Assembly (NCBI RefSeq): GCF_003340565.1
Contig: NZ_QPLK01000003.1
Coordinates: 124,001-188,000, forward strand
DNA from: Rhodovulum sp. 12E13
GTDB taxonomy: Bacteria > Pseudomonadota > Alphaproteobacteria > Rhodobacterales > Rhodobacteraceae
Direction: 5' to 3'
DNA length: 64,000 nucleotides
Made by a program: the position numbers and the translations under genes. Of this stretch, positions 1 through 7,866 are shown piece by piece. Position 1 is the first letter of the stretch. Every line of letters begins with the position of its first letter. The notes below the pieces were generated by a model. The model searched no databases and was not told the DNA's origin. It saw only the letters and a list, made by a program, of their open reading frames with translations.

Positions 1-687
1 CAGCCCTACCTGCTGGAGCTTTGGTCCGAGCCGCTGCGCCGCTTCCAGCGCGCCGCCGAGGGCCAGGGGCCGCGCCAGCCGCCCGAGCACCTGCGCGAGC
101 GCGTGCGCCGCGCGATGGATCCGCTGCCCCACTGGGAGGCGACCGCCGAGCCGCATGCCGAGGGCGACTTCCCCCTCCACGCCCTCACCCAGCGGCCGAT
201 GGCGATGTATCACTCCTGGGGCTCGCAGAACGCCTGGCTACGCCAGATCCACGGGATGAACCCGCTCTTCGTGCCCACCGAGATCTGGCAGCGCGAGGGC
301 TTCGAGGAGGGCGACTGGGCGAAGCTCACCTCGCCCCATGCCGAGATCGTCGTGCCCGTCGCCCACATGGCCGCGCTCAACCCCCGTACCGTCTGGACAT
401 GGAACGCCATCGGCAAGCGCAAGGGCGCCTGGGCCCTGGAGAAGGATGCCGAAGAAACCGAAAAGGGATTTCTTCTCAATCACCTGATCGGCGATCTTCT
501 GCCACCGCGCGAAGACGGCATGCGCTGGTCGAACTCCGACCCCGTCACCGGGCAGGCGGCGTGGTTCGACCTGCGCGTGCGGATCGAAAAGGTCGCGCCC
601 CCCGCGCGCACCCTGCCCGAGACGGGCGTACAGCGCTCCCCCGTGGGCACCGGCCCGAGCGCCCTCGCCTGGAAGGTGGGGGCGTGA
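1..687 (+). CDS. soeA: Molybdopterin oxidoreductase catalytic subunit, C-terminal part (SoeA/DmsA family)
   Basis: The window opens inside this gene; 228 residues and the stop are visible. They form the C-terminal domain that holds the molybdopterin dinucleotide. The run GSQNAWLRQIHGMNP (from about fragment residue 74) and the ending WSNSDPVTGQAAWFDLRV match what I know of rhodobacterial SoeA-type proteins. A four-cluster ferredoxin and a DmsC-type membrane anchor follow directly, so this is the catalytic subunit of a membrane-bound three-subunit enzyme. In Rhodobacteraceae the best known such enzyme is SoeABC, which oxidises sulfite to sulfate on the cytoplasmic side and passes electrons to quinone. 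That function is inferred from family and gene order. A DMSO or polysulfide reductase-like role cannot be excluded because the Mo-binding N-terminal part is outside the window. Confidence 0.8.
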   Translation, partial: QPYLLELWSEPLRRFQRAAEGQGPRQPPEHLRERVRRAMDPLPHWEATAEPHAEGDFPLHALTQRPMAMYHSWGSQNAWLRQIHGMNPLFVPTEIWQREGFEEGDWAKLTSPHAEIVVPVAHMAALNPRTVWTWNAIGKRKGAWALEKDAEETEKGFLLNHLIGDLLPPREDGMRWSNSDPVTGQAAWFDLRVRIEKVAPPARTLPETGVQRSPVGTGPSALAWKVGA

Positions 688-736
688 GCGCGCACCGGCC
701 CGACGTGACGCAGACCGAGACGAGACGGATGCCCCG

Positions 737-1483
737 ATGACCGACCTTCCTGCCGAAACCCAGCGCAAGATGGGCCTCGTGATCGACCTCGACACCTGTG
801 TCGGCTGCCACGCCTGCGTGGTCGCCTGCAAGGGCTGGAACACCGAGGGTTACGGCGCGCCACTGTCCGATCAGAACCCCTACGGATCAGACCCCTCGGG
901 GACGTTCCTCAACCGCGTGCACAGCTACGAGGTGCAACCCGAGCGCGGCCCGGCCCAGCTCGTGCATTTCCCCAAGAGCTGCCTGCACTGCGAGGATGCC
1001 CCCTGCGTCACCGTCTGCCCCACCGGCGCCAGCTACAAGCGCGAGGACGACGGGATCGTGCTGGTCAACGAATCCAGCTGCATCGGCTGCGGCCTGTGCG
1101 CCTGGGCCTGCCCCTACGGCGCCCGCGAGATGGACATCGCGGCCGGCGTGATGAAGAAGTGCACGCTCTGCGTCGACCGGATCTACAACGAGCACATCCC
1201 CGAGGAAGACCGCGTGCCCGCCTGCGTGCGCACCTGCCCCGCCGGAGCGCGCCATTTCGGCGACCTTGGCGACCCGGACTCGGAGGTGTCGCGGCTCGTC
1301 GCCGAGCGCGACGGGATCGACCTGATGCCCGAGATGGGCACGAGGCCCGTCAACAAGTATCTCCCGCCGCGTCCGCGCGACGAGGAGCCGGTGATGGACG
1401 TGCTCGGCCCCCTGCTCGAGCCGGTGGCCGATACGCCCGACGGCCTGCTCGGCTGGCTCGACCGACAGCTGTCGAAGCTCTGA
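737..1483 (+). CDS. soeB: 4Fe-4S ferredoxin-type electron-transfer subunit (SoeB/DmsB family)
   Basis: A 248-aa iron-sulfur subunit. Sixteen cysteines occur in four groups: CVGCHACVVAC near residue 22, CLHCEDAPCVTVCP near 82, CIGCGLCAWACP near 115, and CTLC plus CVRTCPAG near 140-165. This is the pattern for four [4Fe-4S] clusters of the DmsB/PsrB/SoeB family. The protein should carry electrons between the molybdenum subunit upstream and the membrane anchor downstream. The gap to the upstream gene is 49 bases and the anchor gene begins 4 bases after this stop, so the three are co-transcribed. ATG at 737 gives a normal short N-terminus before the first cluster. The gene looks intact. Confidence 0.92.
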   Translation: MTDLPAETQRKMGLVIDLDTCVGCHACVVACKGWNTEGYGAPLSDQNPYGSDPSGTFLNRVHSYEVQPERGPAQLVHFPKSCLHCEDAPCVTVCPTGASYKREDDGIVLVNESSCIGCGLCAWACPYGAREMDIAAGVMKKCTLCVDRIYNEHIPEEDRVPACVRTCPAGARHFGDLGDPDSEVSRLVAERDGIDLMPEMGTRPVNKYLPPRPRDEEPVMDVLGPLLEPVADTPDGLLGWLDRQLSKL

Positions 1484-1487
1484 GCCC

Positions 1488-2369
1488 ATGCATCCCGCTC
1501 CCTCCGTCATCGTCTTCACGACGCTCTCGGGGCTCGGCTTCGGCCTGCTCACCTTCCTCGCGCTCGGCCTGCCGGCGCTCAGCGGCTGGGCGGCCTTCTG
1601 GGGCTACGGCGCCGGCTTTGCCCTGGCGATCGGCGGGCTGATCTCGTCGACCTTCCACCTCGGTCACCCCGAGCGGGCGCTTCTCGCCTTCACCCAGTGG
1701 CGCACATCGTGGCTCTCGCGCGAGGCGTGGGCCTCGGTCGCGGCGCTGACGGTCACCGGCCTGCACGCGATCGGCCCCGTCTTTCTGGGCACGCGATTCG
1801 CCCTGCTCGGCGGGCTCGGCGCGGGCCTCTGCGTGATCACCGTCTTTACCACCTCGATGATCTACGCCTCGATCCGGGCGGTGCCGCGCTGGCACCAGCC
1901 CGCCACGCCGCCGCTCTATCTGTTGCTGTCGCTCGCCGGGGGCGCCCTGCTGGCCGGGCAGGCGCCGGCCGCCGCGGTGCTGCTGGCGGCCGCGGGTGCA
2001 GTGCAGCTCTGGGCCTGGCGCGCGGGCGACGCGGCCTTTGCGCGGGCGGGCACGACGATCGGCACCGCCACCGGGCTGGGCGGCCGCGGCGCGGTGCGCG
2101 CCTTCGAGCCGCCGCATACGGGCGACAATTACCTCCTGCGCGAGATGGTTTTCGTCGTCGGCCGCCGCCATGCACGCAAACTGCGCGTCGTCGCCTTCAC
2201 GGCGATGATCGGCCTGCCGCTCGTGCTCCTGGCCGTGTCGGGGGGCGCGCTCTGGGCCTCGTGGCTCGGCGCGGCGCTCCATGCCGGGGGCGTGGCCGTG
2301 CAGCGCTGGCTGTTCTTCGCCGAGGCCGAACACGTCGTGGGCCTGTATTACGGCCGCCGCGTCGCCTGA
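1488..2369 (+). CDS. soeC: DmsC/SoeC-type membrane anchor subunit
   Basis: A 293-aa hydrophobic protein with about eight predicted membrane helices, for example residues 7-30, 38-60, 86-110, 113-137 and 230-260. The DmsC/YnfH family it resembles anchors a molybdoenzyme to the cytoplasmic membrane and exchanges electrons with quinone. The conserved-looking patch STFHLGHPERALLAFTQWRT (about residues 54-73) includes the histidines common in SoeC-like anchors. It starts 4 bases after soeB and is the last gene of the operon; the next gene is 106 bases away. No terminator is obvious. Confidence 0.88.
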   Translation: MHPAPSVIVFTTLSGLGFGLLTFLALGLPALSGWAAFWGYGAGFALAIGGLISSTFHLGHPERALLAFTQWRTSWLSREAWASVAALTVTGLHAIGPVFLGTRFALLGGLGAGLCVITVFTTSMIYASIRAVPRWHQPATPPLYLLLSLAGGALLAGQAPAAAVLLAAAGAVQLWAWRAGDAAFARAGTTIGTATGLGGRGAVRAFEPPHTGDNYLLREMVFVVGRRHARKLRVVAFTAMIGLPLVLLAVSGGALWASWLGAALHAGGVAVQRWLFFAEAEHVVGLYYGRRVA

Positions 2370-2475
2370 ACCGCGTCAAGGTTAACCCGCCGATAAGGCC
2401 GCTGCCCGATGGTGCAGGGGCGCAGGAGGCGATTCTGTCCTTGCGGTTCGTGGCACGGGGGCACGGGAGACAGGC

Positions 2476-4026
2476 ATGAGCGACGGCGACACGCGGGGCG
2501 GCGCTGGGGGCGGCTCTCGGGGCGGCATGGGCGACAGCGCGCGCCGGCCCGACGGTACCGATCACGAGGATCACCTCGCCGTCATGGCCCGCGCGGGGCT
2601 GATGAGCCATGTGGCCGAGCTCGCGCCCCCCGTGACGGCCGAGGCGATGGCGCGATTCCGCGCCGATGCCGCACGGCAGGCGAGCAACGTCATGGCGCTC
2701 GCCTCGGGCCGCTTCGCCCTTTGTCTGCCACCGGGGCGGCGCGAGGTGACGAGCGTGATCGCCCACCGCCTGCTGCCGATCGGCGCCGCGAAGGACGCAG
2801 CCGGCAGCGCCGAGGCCGCACCGGCCGCGCACGGCACGCCCCGCCGAATCCTGCCGCCCAGCCTGCGCGGGCAGACCGCCCCCGCGCCCGCCACCGGCGC
2901 GGGCGAAAGGCCGCCCCCTGGGCCCGCCGCGGCCGACCAGCGCGGCGACGCCGCCCACGCCGCGGCCCTCCCAGGGGCCGGCGCATCGCAGATGGGGCAA
3001 CACGACGACAGGCCGGGCGCGCCGGCAGGCGGCGGCCCGGCTGCCGGCTTGCCGGCGGCAGCCGAACGGGGGGCGACACCGACCGGGGCCGCACCTCGGC
3101 CCGCACCGGAAGAGGCGGCGCCGGATCCGGCAACGCTCGCCCGCGGGCAGGCCGCGCTCGCCGAGGGCCTGAGCCGACTGGCGCAGGTCGTCGAGGCGGC
3201 GGAGCGCCGGGCAAGCGAGACGGCGGCGGCGCAGGAGCGCGCGCTGACCGAACTCGCCGAGCGCATCGAGGCTGCCACCGAACGCTCCGCAGAAGCGTCG
3301 CCGAGCGCCCATGCCACCCCGGCAACGGCCAATCCGGTCTCTGCCGGGCCGGCCACGGCAGAAGACGCCCCGCGCAGCGCACAGGCGCAAGGGCCCGCCG
3401 AGGGGCCAGCCCTCGCCGCGCCGCAAATCCCCGCATCCGTGGATCGCCCCAAGCCCGGAGCGGAAGTCGGGACGCAGGCCGGGGCGGTCGGCGGGGCGGT
3501 CGGCGGGGCGCTCGCCGGGGCCGAGGCACGCATCACGGGCGCGCTCGTCGAGGCGCTCGGCGGCGTCGAGGCCCGCCTTTCGGAAGGGATGGAGGCGAGC
3601 CATGGCGCACAGGTCGAAGCGATGGCCGAGATGCGCCGGGCCATCGAGGCGGTGAGCGCGGCCCAGGCCGACGATTCCGCCCGGCTGTCGGAGGCGCTCG
3701 CCACCCTGCGGCTGGGCCTGCGCGCGGTGAACGACCGTCTCGCCGCGCTCGAGGCCCCCGGCGGCATCGAAAACGCCCCGACGGCCGATCGGCCCTCCGC
3801 TGCAGGGGGGGCGGCCCTGCCCCGCAGCGGCGCGATGATGGAGGCTGGCGCGGCGCTCCGGCCGGCGCCGGGCGCCGGGTTCGGCCGGGGCGAGCTGCAC
3901 GGCGCAGTGCAGGCGCTGCTCGGGCGTCTCGACTGGCTGGAGGCGGGCGCCGCCGCCGCCGCCGAGCGGCGCGACGCGCCGGTCTGGCGCCGGTCGGCCC
4001 ACGCCCTGCGCGACGAGGCAGGCTAG
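2476..4026 (+). CDS. Hypothetical Ala/Pro-rich coiled-coil protein
   Basis: Unrecognised 516-aa protein. Residues about 30-110 look like a small folded domain (runs LAVMARAGLMSHVAELAPPV and VMALASGRFALCLPPGRREV). A long low-complexity Ala/Pro/Gly linker follows. Residues about 215-280 and 355-435 have the heptad-like Ala/Leu/Glu pattern of coiled coils. Near position 3480 a 12-base unit (GGGGCGGTCGGC) is repeated in tandem, giving GAVGGAVGGALAG. Third codon positions are almost all G or C, as expected for a real gene here; long open frames on the other strand are side effects of this composition. ATG at 2476 follows GGGAGA. No signal peptide or membrane helix is evident. Function unknown. Confidence 0.7.
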   Translation: MSDGDTRGGAGGGSRGGMGDSARRPDGTDHEDHLAVMARAGLMSHVAELAPPVTAEAMARFRADAARQASNVMALASGRFALCLPPGRREVTSVIAHRLLPIGAAKDAAGSAEAAPAAHGTPRRILPPSLRGQTAPAPATGAGERPPPGPAAADQRGDAAHAAALPGAGASQMGQHDDRPGAPAGGGPAAGLPAAAERGATPTGAAPRPAPEEAAPDPATLARGQAALAEGLSRLAQVVEAAERRASETAAAQERALTELAERIEAATERSAEASPSAHATPATANPVSAGPATAEDAPRSAQAQGPAEGPALAAPQIPASVDRPKPGAEVGTQAGAVGGAVGGALAGAEARITGALVEALGGVEARLSEGMEASHGAQVEAMAEMRRAIEAVSAAQADDSARLSEALATLRLGLRAVNDRLAALEAPGGIENAPTADRPSAAGGAALPRSGAMMEAGAALRPAPGAGFGRGELHGAVQALLGRLDWLEAGAAAAAERRDAPVWRRSAHALRDEAG

Positions 4027-4127
4027 CGCACGCCGCAATCGGCGCGCGACGCGCCCCGCCGACGGGGGTTTCCGTGGCGGCCATGGCGCCCTAGATCTGG
4101 AGAAGCGCACAACCGGAAGGAGCGACC

Positions 4128-4469
4128 ATGAGCGAGCGACTGCCGCGCCTCGTCCGCCTCTACATCGTCCAGTCCGCGATCGGCTTTGCCATGGCGGCGG
4201 TGTTCGTCGGCCTCCTGCTGGGGCTGAACGTGGCCAATCTCTGGCACCTCGTGACCCATACCTCGGCCGGGCCGCTCGCGGTGTTCCTGCTGTGGCTCTT
4301 CAACGGGATCGTCTTTTCCGGCGTGCAGTTCGGCATCGCGGTGATGCGGATGGCCAGCCCCGAAGGGTCCGGCGGCGGCGGCCGGCTGCGCCCCGCCCCC
4401 CTGCGGGCGCCGGGCCGCGCGACATCGCCTGTCGCCGTGCCGGTCGAGGCCGACCGCCCCTCGCGCTGA
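4128..4469 (+). CDS. Small two-helix membrane protein, hypothetical
   Basis: A 113-aa protein preceded by a strong ribosome binding site (AAGGAG, 6 bases before ATG). Residues about 12-34 and 50-75 are hydrophobic and probably span the membrane; the last 35 residues are a proline- and arginine-rich tail, probably cytoplasmic. I recall similar short uncharacterised membrane proteins in Rhodobacteraceae but no function. A small inverted repeat (GACGGT..ACCGTC, 4468-4482) overlaps the stop codon. The neighbour downstream is on the opposite strand. Confidence 0.68.
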   Translation: MSERLPRLVRLYIVQSAIGFAMAAVFVGLLLGLNVANLWHLVTHTSAGPLAVFLLWLFNGIVFSGVQFGIAVMRMASPEGSGGGGRLRPAPLRAPGRATSPVAVPVEADRPSR

Positions 4470-4523
4470 CGGTCGCACCGTCGCGCCGGCCGGCCGCATG
4501 CCGTATGGCGCGGGTCGCCCGTC

Positions 4524-5300
4524 TCAGGTGCCGTCTGGCGTGACGAGGCCGTGGCGCACGAGCTCTTCCGGCATCAGCACGTAGATCTCGGCGGGCGGGG
4601 TCGAGAGCGCCGGGATCATCACGCGCGGGTCCACGCCCATGTCGGACAGGTGCGCCATCACTTCGGCCTGCCCGCGCTGGATGTCCTCGACGGCGAGGAA
4701 GGCAGGCAGGTAACTGTTCTCGCCGTGGTAATGCTGGTGCACGCCCACGGCTGCGCCCTCTCCCACCCGCCGCGCCACGCCGCCCGCAAGGATATAGGGA
4801 CAGGCCGACAGACACAGGCGCTCGGCCGCCACCTCGGTCGCCAGCCCCGCCGCGCGCACGGCGCGGCCGATCTCCAGCGCGTCCGACACCGAGCCGCCCG
4901 TCGAGTGGAGGGCGAGCGTGGCGGGCGGCTCTTCCCGGCCCGCCAGCCATTCGGCGAAGCGCGCCCCGTCGCCCGGCGCGATCGCGCCGGTGGCGCGGGC
5001 AAGATCGCCCTCCTGCTCGAACAGAAGCCGCGAAGGCATGTCGCCCGCCGCGGGCAGATCGGGCAGGTCGGAGGGAGCGAAGCGGCGGCGCTGGTCGCCC
5101 GGCGCCACCGGCGCCTCGAGCCCCGGCGGCCGCGTTCCGGGCAGCGCGAAGGGCAGGCCGCCGGGCGGCAGCGCACGCCCGATCTCGGCCGCGGCGAGAG
5201 CAAGGGCGAGGCCGACCTGCAACAGCAGCATCCCGCGCAGCGCGCGCCGCGTGCCGCGCATCGGGTCGGGTGGCGCGGGGGGCCGTGCCTCGGCGGTCAT
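4524..5300 (-). CDS. Membrane-anchored periplasmic ClpP-like (COG3904-type) protein
   Basis: A 258-aa protein with one N-terminal helix (about residues 22-45) and a periplasmic domain. The domain has ClpP/crotonase-fold signatures: LHSTGGSVSDALEIGRAV (oxyanion-side loop), CLSACPYILAGG with a serine at the ClpP nucleophile position, and VGVHQHYH with a histidine where ClpP has its catalytic one. It may therefore be a serine peptidase, though the family is uncharacterised and it could instead only bind protein. The start at 5300 is chosen because ATG lies one base after the stop of the upstream gene (5302), a typical coupled arrangement; an upstream in-frame start would overlap that gene. It forms an operon with the membrane coiled-coil protein. 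Confidence 0.78.
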   Translation of the reverse strand: MTAEARPPAPPDPMRGTRRALRGMLLLQVGLALALAAAEIGRALPPGGLPFALPGTRPPGLEAPVAPGDQRRRFAPSDLPDLPAAGDMPSRLLFEQEGDLARATGAIAPGDGARFAEWLAGREEPPATLALHSTGGSVSDALEIGRAVRAAGLATEVAAERLCLSACPYILAGGVARRVGEGAAVGVHQHYHGENSYLPAFLAVEDIQRGQAEVMAHLSDMGVDPRVMIPALSTPPAEIYVLMPEELVRHGLVTPDGT

Positions 5301-5301
5301 T

Positions 5302-6690
5302 TCAGCCGCCCCGTCCGGGCGCGAGGGGGCGGACCTGGGCCCCCTCCGCAGGCGGGTCCGCCGCATCGGTCGGCACGGTTTCGGCCAGCGGTGCGGCGGG
5401 CTGCGGTGCGGCGGGCTGGGCGGCGGGCGGCGCCTGCGGGCGGGTCTCGTGCATCTCGCGCGCCTCTTCGGCGCGGGTCATGGCGCCCTCGACCTCGCGC
5501 AGGCCGGCCAGGGCGGCGCGCAACTCGCCCAGCGTCAGCGCGTCCTCGGTGGCGGCGGGCTCGCGGCCCGCACGGATCGCGGCCTCGACGATCATGGCGA
5601 CGAGCACCAGCACCGCCGGCAACAGGTCGATCGCGATGGCACCGGCCCAGGAGGGCACGAAACTGCCGGCGTAGAGGATCACCGCATCGGCCGCCGAGAT
5701 CGGCACGTAGGCGACCTCGGCCGCGGGAGGCATCGCCATGACCTGTTCGGCCGCCTGCTCGAGCGTGGCTGCCCGCTGTCCGAGCACCGACAGGACCGAG
5801 CCGATGGTCGCCGCCTGCCCCTCGCGCGCGGCCTCGGTGCCGCCGTCGAGCTCCGGAAGGACGACCGACGCCTCGAGATCGCGCGCCGCGCGGGCGACCA
5901 GCGGCGCGACCGAGAGCTGGCGCAGCTGCGTGATGATGCCGGCGAGGCGCACCGCCTCTTCGCTGAACGTCACCGACCGCGGCTCGACCGGCCCGCGCTC
6001 GACCGTCAGCGCGCGCATCCGGCTGAGGATGGCGTTGCCCTCGGCGAAGGCCCGGTCGATCAGGTCGCCCTGCCCGGCGATCTGCGCCTCGAGCGCGGCG
6101 AGTTCGTCCGACTTCTGGCGCAGGACGCGGAAGACGGCGCCCTGCCCGGCGAGGCCCGACAACTCGCCCGCCGCCTCGCGCTCGGACAGGTCCTCGAAGG
6201 TCTGGCGGGTGCGCGCGACATCCTGCTGCAGGGCCTGGGCCGAGACGGCGATCTCGTGGGCGCGCTCGAGGCTGCCCTGGTAGTCCTGCACCGTCTCGGC
6301 GAGGTGCTGCTCGACCGCAGCGGCGCCGGCGAGCGCGGCGGCGTTGAGCCACGACGACATCGCGACGATGGCGAGCGAGCCGAGCGCCATCGACATCAGC
6401 AGGCCGATGCGGGCCGAGGCGGTGCGGACGGCCGGCAACAGCCGCATCATCCACGACCAGAAGACGAAGATACCCACCGAGACGGCGACGGAATAGGCGA
6501 GCGCGGCGAAGAACGACAGCGCGCCGGTATCGTCGAGCAGCGAGGAGACGCCGAGATAGGTGTAGATGCCCGAGGCCGTGGCCAGCACGCCGAGCGCGGT
6601 GGGCGTGATCGCCCCGAGCGCCCCCATGTGGCTGTCGAGCTCGCGGGCATGGCGCAGGCCCTGCGCCTCGGCACGGCTGAGGTTGTCCAT
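5302..6690 (-). CDS. Membrane protein with long coiled coil, hypothetical
   Basis: Unrecognised 462-aa protein. Three hydrophobic segments lie in the first 130 residues (about 28-52, 58-82 and 95-118). Then come roughly 190 residues rich in Glu/Gln/Ala heptads (about 125-310), a fourth hydrophobic segment near 350-375 (AGAIAIDLLPAVLVLVAMIV), and a cytoplasmic Pro/Ala-rich tail. The coiled coil should lie between helices 3 and 4, probably in the periplasm. The downstream gene, one base away, encodes a periplasmic ClpP-like protein, so the two may act together. ATG at 6690 is preceded by GGGGAGGCAGCG. Function unknown. Confidence 0.75.
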   Translation of the reverse strand: MDNLSRAEAQGLRHARELDSHMGALGAITPTALGVLATASGIYTYLGVSSLLDDTGALSFFAALAYSVAVSVGIFVFWSWMMRLLPAVRTASARIGLLMSMALGSLAIVAMSSWLNAAALAGAAAVEQHLAETVQDYQGSLERAHEIAVSAQALQQDVARTRQTFEDLSEREAAGELSGLAGQGAVFRVLRQKSDELAALEAQIAGQGDLIDRAFAEGNAILSRMRALTVERGPVEPRSVTFSEEAVRLAGIITQLRQLSVAPLVARAARDLEASVVLPELDGGTEAAREGQAATIGSVLSVLGQRAATLEQAAEQVMAMPPAAEVAYVPISAADAVILYAGSFVPSWAGAIAIDLLPAVLVLVAMIVEAAIRAGREPAATEDALTLGELRAALAGLREVEGAMTRAEEAREMHETRPQAPPAAQPAAPQPAAPLAETVPTDAADPPAEGAQVRPLAPGRGG

Positions 6691-6781
6691 CGCTGCCTCC
6701 CCTCGGTCGTGGGCACCATAGGGCGGCAGCGCCTGCGGCGGAAGGGAACGGTGGCGTGAGGGGATGGGCCCTGCCGGCGCA

Positions 6782-6810
6782 CGCCCCCGCCGGTCGGGCC
6801 GGCGGGGGCG
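6782..6810. terminator. 12-bp perfect GC hairpin, possible terminator
   Basis: The arms 6782-6793 (CGCCCCCGCCGG) and 6799-6810 pair perfectly around a 5-base loop. No T run follows on either strand, so it is not a standard intrinsic terminator. It sits between the start of the membrane coiled-coil gene and a structured RNA-like segment, and could stop transcription of that segment if it is read on the minus strand. Confidence 0.4.
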
Positions 6811-6842
6811 GTTGCGTGGCGTGGCGTGGCGGGGACCGTAGC

Positions 6843-6970
6843 GACCGTCGGGGCGTGCAATTCCCGAGGACCTGTGAATACAGGTGGGCGCCAGGTAGCC
6901 GGGCCAGGACCCGGGCAGAGCCAGCTCCCTCGGTGTTGCTTAAGGCCACCGGAATAGGGCCCCTGACGAG
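6843..6970. ncRNA. Candidate structured RNA, unidentified (6S RNA is one possibility)
   Basis: A non-coding segment of about 125 bases closes on itself. CGTCGGGGC (about 6848-6856) pairs with GCCCCTGACG (about 6959-6968) with one bulge. Inside are CCCGAGG against CCCTCGG, a hairpin ACCTGT-GAAT-ACAGGT, and a hairpin CCGGG-CCAGGA-CCCGG. It is distinctly less GC-rich than its surroundings, and I see no codon structure in it. The size, closing stem and side hairpin recall 6S RNA, but I could not match a consensus with certainty. SRP RNA, RNase P RNA and tRNA are not supported. Strand unresolved: on the minus strand TTGCCG and TACCTT, 17 bases apart and just upstream, could be a promoter. Confidence 0.4.
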
Positions 6971-6990
6971 AAGAACAGACCCGCCACGAG

Positions 6991-7046
6991 GCAAGGTAAG
7001 CCGGGGGCGGGGGCGCGGCAAGGGGCGGGGGCGGGGCTGACCTTGC
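6991..7046. repeat. Inverted repeat enclosing a G-quadruplex-prone loop
   Basis: The arms 6991-7002 (GCAAGGTAAGCC) and 7035-7046 (GGCTGACCTTGC) match at 11 of 12 positions. The 32-base loop between them is nearly pure G and C on the plus strand, with five runs of four or five G separated by 1, 8, 1 and 1 bases. That fits a stable G-quadruplex motif. It ends 68 bases before the mmcB start codon. The loop and arms are seen directly; any regulatory role is inference. Confidence 0.55.
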
Positions 7047-7114
7047 GTCTTGCGAGTACGCCGTTCCGACGGGCCGGGTTGCCCATTGTTCACATTTCGT
7101 TCACGCTCCGAGCC

Positions 7115-7702
7115 ATGAGCGACGACTTCCTCGATCCCGACGCACCGCGCCCGGACGCCCGCGCGCCGTGTTCCGACGACGCGACGCGCGGCGGGGCGCG
7201 TCCCGGTGGCGCGTATCCCGGTCGCGCGCGCGCCGGTGGTCTCGAGGTCGCCACCGCCCTTGCGCCGGGACAGCTCATCGCGCGGGGCGTCTGCCGGGCG
7301 CTGTCGGCCGAGCACGATTTCGCCTGCGCCGAGGAGGTGACGCTGGCCACCGGCCTGCGCGTCGACGTGATGGCACTGGGGCCGAAGGGCGAGATCTGGG
7401 TGGTCGAGTGCAAGTCGTGCCGTGCCGATTTCGTCTCGGACGGCAAGTGGCAGGGCTATCTCGACTGGGCCGACCGCTTCTTCTGGGCGGTGGGGCCCGA
7501 CTTTCCGACCGAGCTGCTGCCCGAGCGAACGGGGCTGATCCTGGCCGACGCCTGGGGCGCCGAGATCGTTCGGATGGGGCCCGAGACGAGGCTTGCCGGC
7601 GCAAGGCGCAAGGCGCTGACGCTCCGCCTTGCGCGGCTCGCGGCGCGGCGGGTGCAGGCCGCGCGCGACCCCGACGCCGCCGCCCGGCGCGGGCTTGCCT
7701 GA
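7115..7702 (+). CDS. mmcB: MmcB family DNA repair protein
   Basis: A 195-aa protein of the MmcB family, alphaproteobacterial putative endonucleases linked to DNA damage repair. The conserved core runs from about residue 45: AEEVTLATGLRVDVMALGP, then IWVVECKSCRADFVSDGKWQ, a PD-(D/E)xK-like arrangement in which the D of RVDV and the ECK motif would be catalytic. DWADRFFWAVGPDFP follows. The first 40 residues are variable and arginine/aspartate-rich. The start at 7115 is preferred over an in-frame upstream start at 7043, because 7043 falls inside the inverted repeat and gives an atypical extension. Confidence 0.87.
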   Translation: MSDDFLDPDAPRPDARAPCSDDATRGGARPGGAYPGRARAGGLEVATALAPGQLIARGVCRALSAEHDFACAEEVTLATGLRVDVMALGPKGEIWVVECKSCRADFVSDGKWQGYLDWADRFFWAVGPDFPTELLPERTGLILADAWGAEIVRMGPETRLAGARRKALTLRLARLAARRVQAARDPDAAARRGLA

Positions 7703-7866
7703 ACCGAGCGGGGCGGCCTGCCTGAGCGGAGGCCCGCGCGCGGCCGATGCGCCGCAGCCACCGGGCGTGACAGGACGCCGCGCCTGCGGTATGCATCGAG
7801 CCAACGGCCGACGACAGGCCGACGAGGCACGCAGGTACCAACCAGGCAAGAACATCGAGGCGGATC

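Noticed and set aside
3480-3516. Short tandem repeat considered as a CRISPR or minisatellite
   Set aside because: Only about three imperfect 12-base units, in frame inside a coding region, without spacers. No CRISPR array is present in the window.
2197-4110. A 637-codon minus-strand frame opposite the coiled-coil gene
   Set aside because: The plus-strand frame has a ribosome binding site, GC-rich third positions throughout and a plausible folded start; the minus frame has none of these.
6815-6835. Triple GTGGC repeat before the structured segment
   Set aside because: Only three 5-base units; too short and GC-biased to be distinguished from chance.
6843-6970. SRP RNA, RNase P RNA or tmRNA
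   Set aside because: The conserved GGAAGGNAGCAG loop of SRP RNA, the GAGGAAAGTCC core of RNase P RNA and a tmRNA tRNA-like part are all missing.
5297-7855. An 852-codon open frame on the minus strand
   Set aside because: Overlaps the membrane coiled-coil gene in another frame and crosses the structured non-coding block and mmcB; Arg/Gly/Ala-rich translation.
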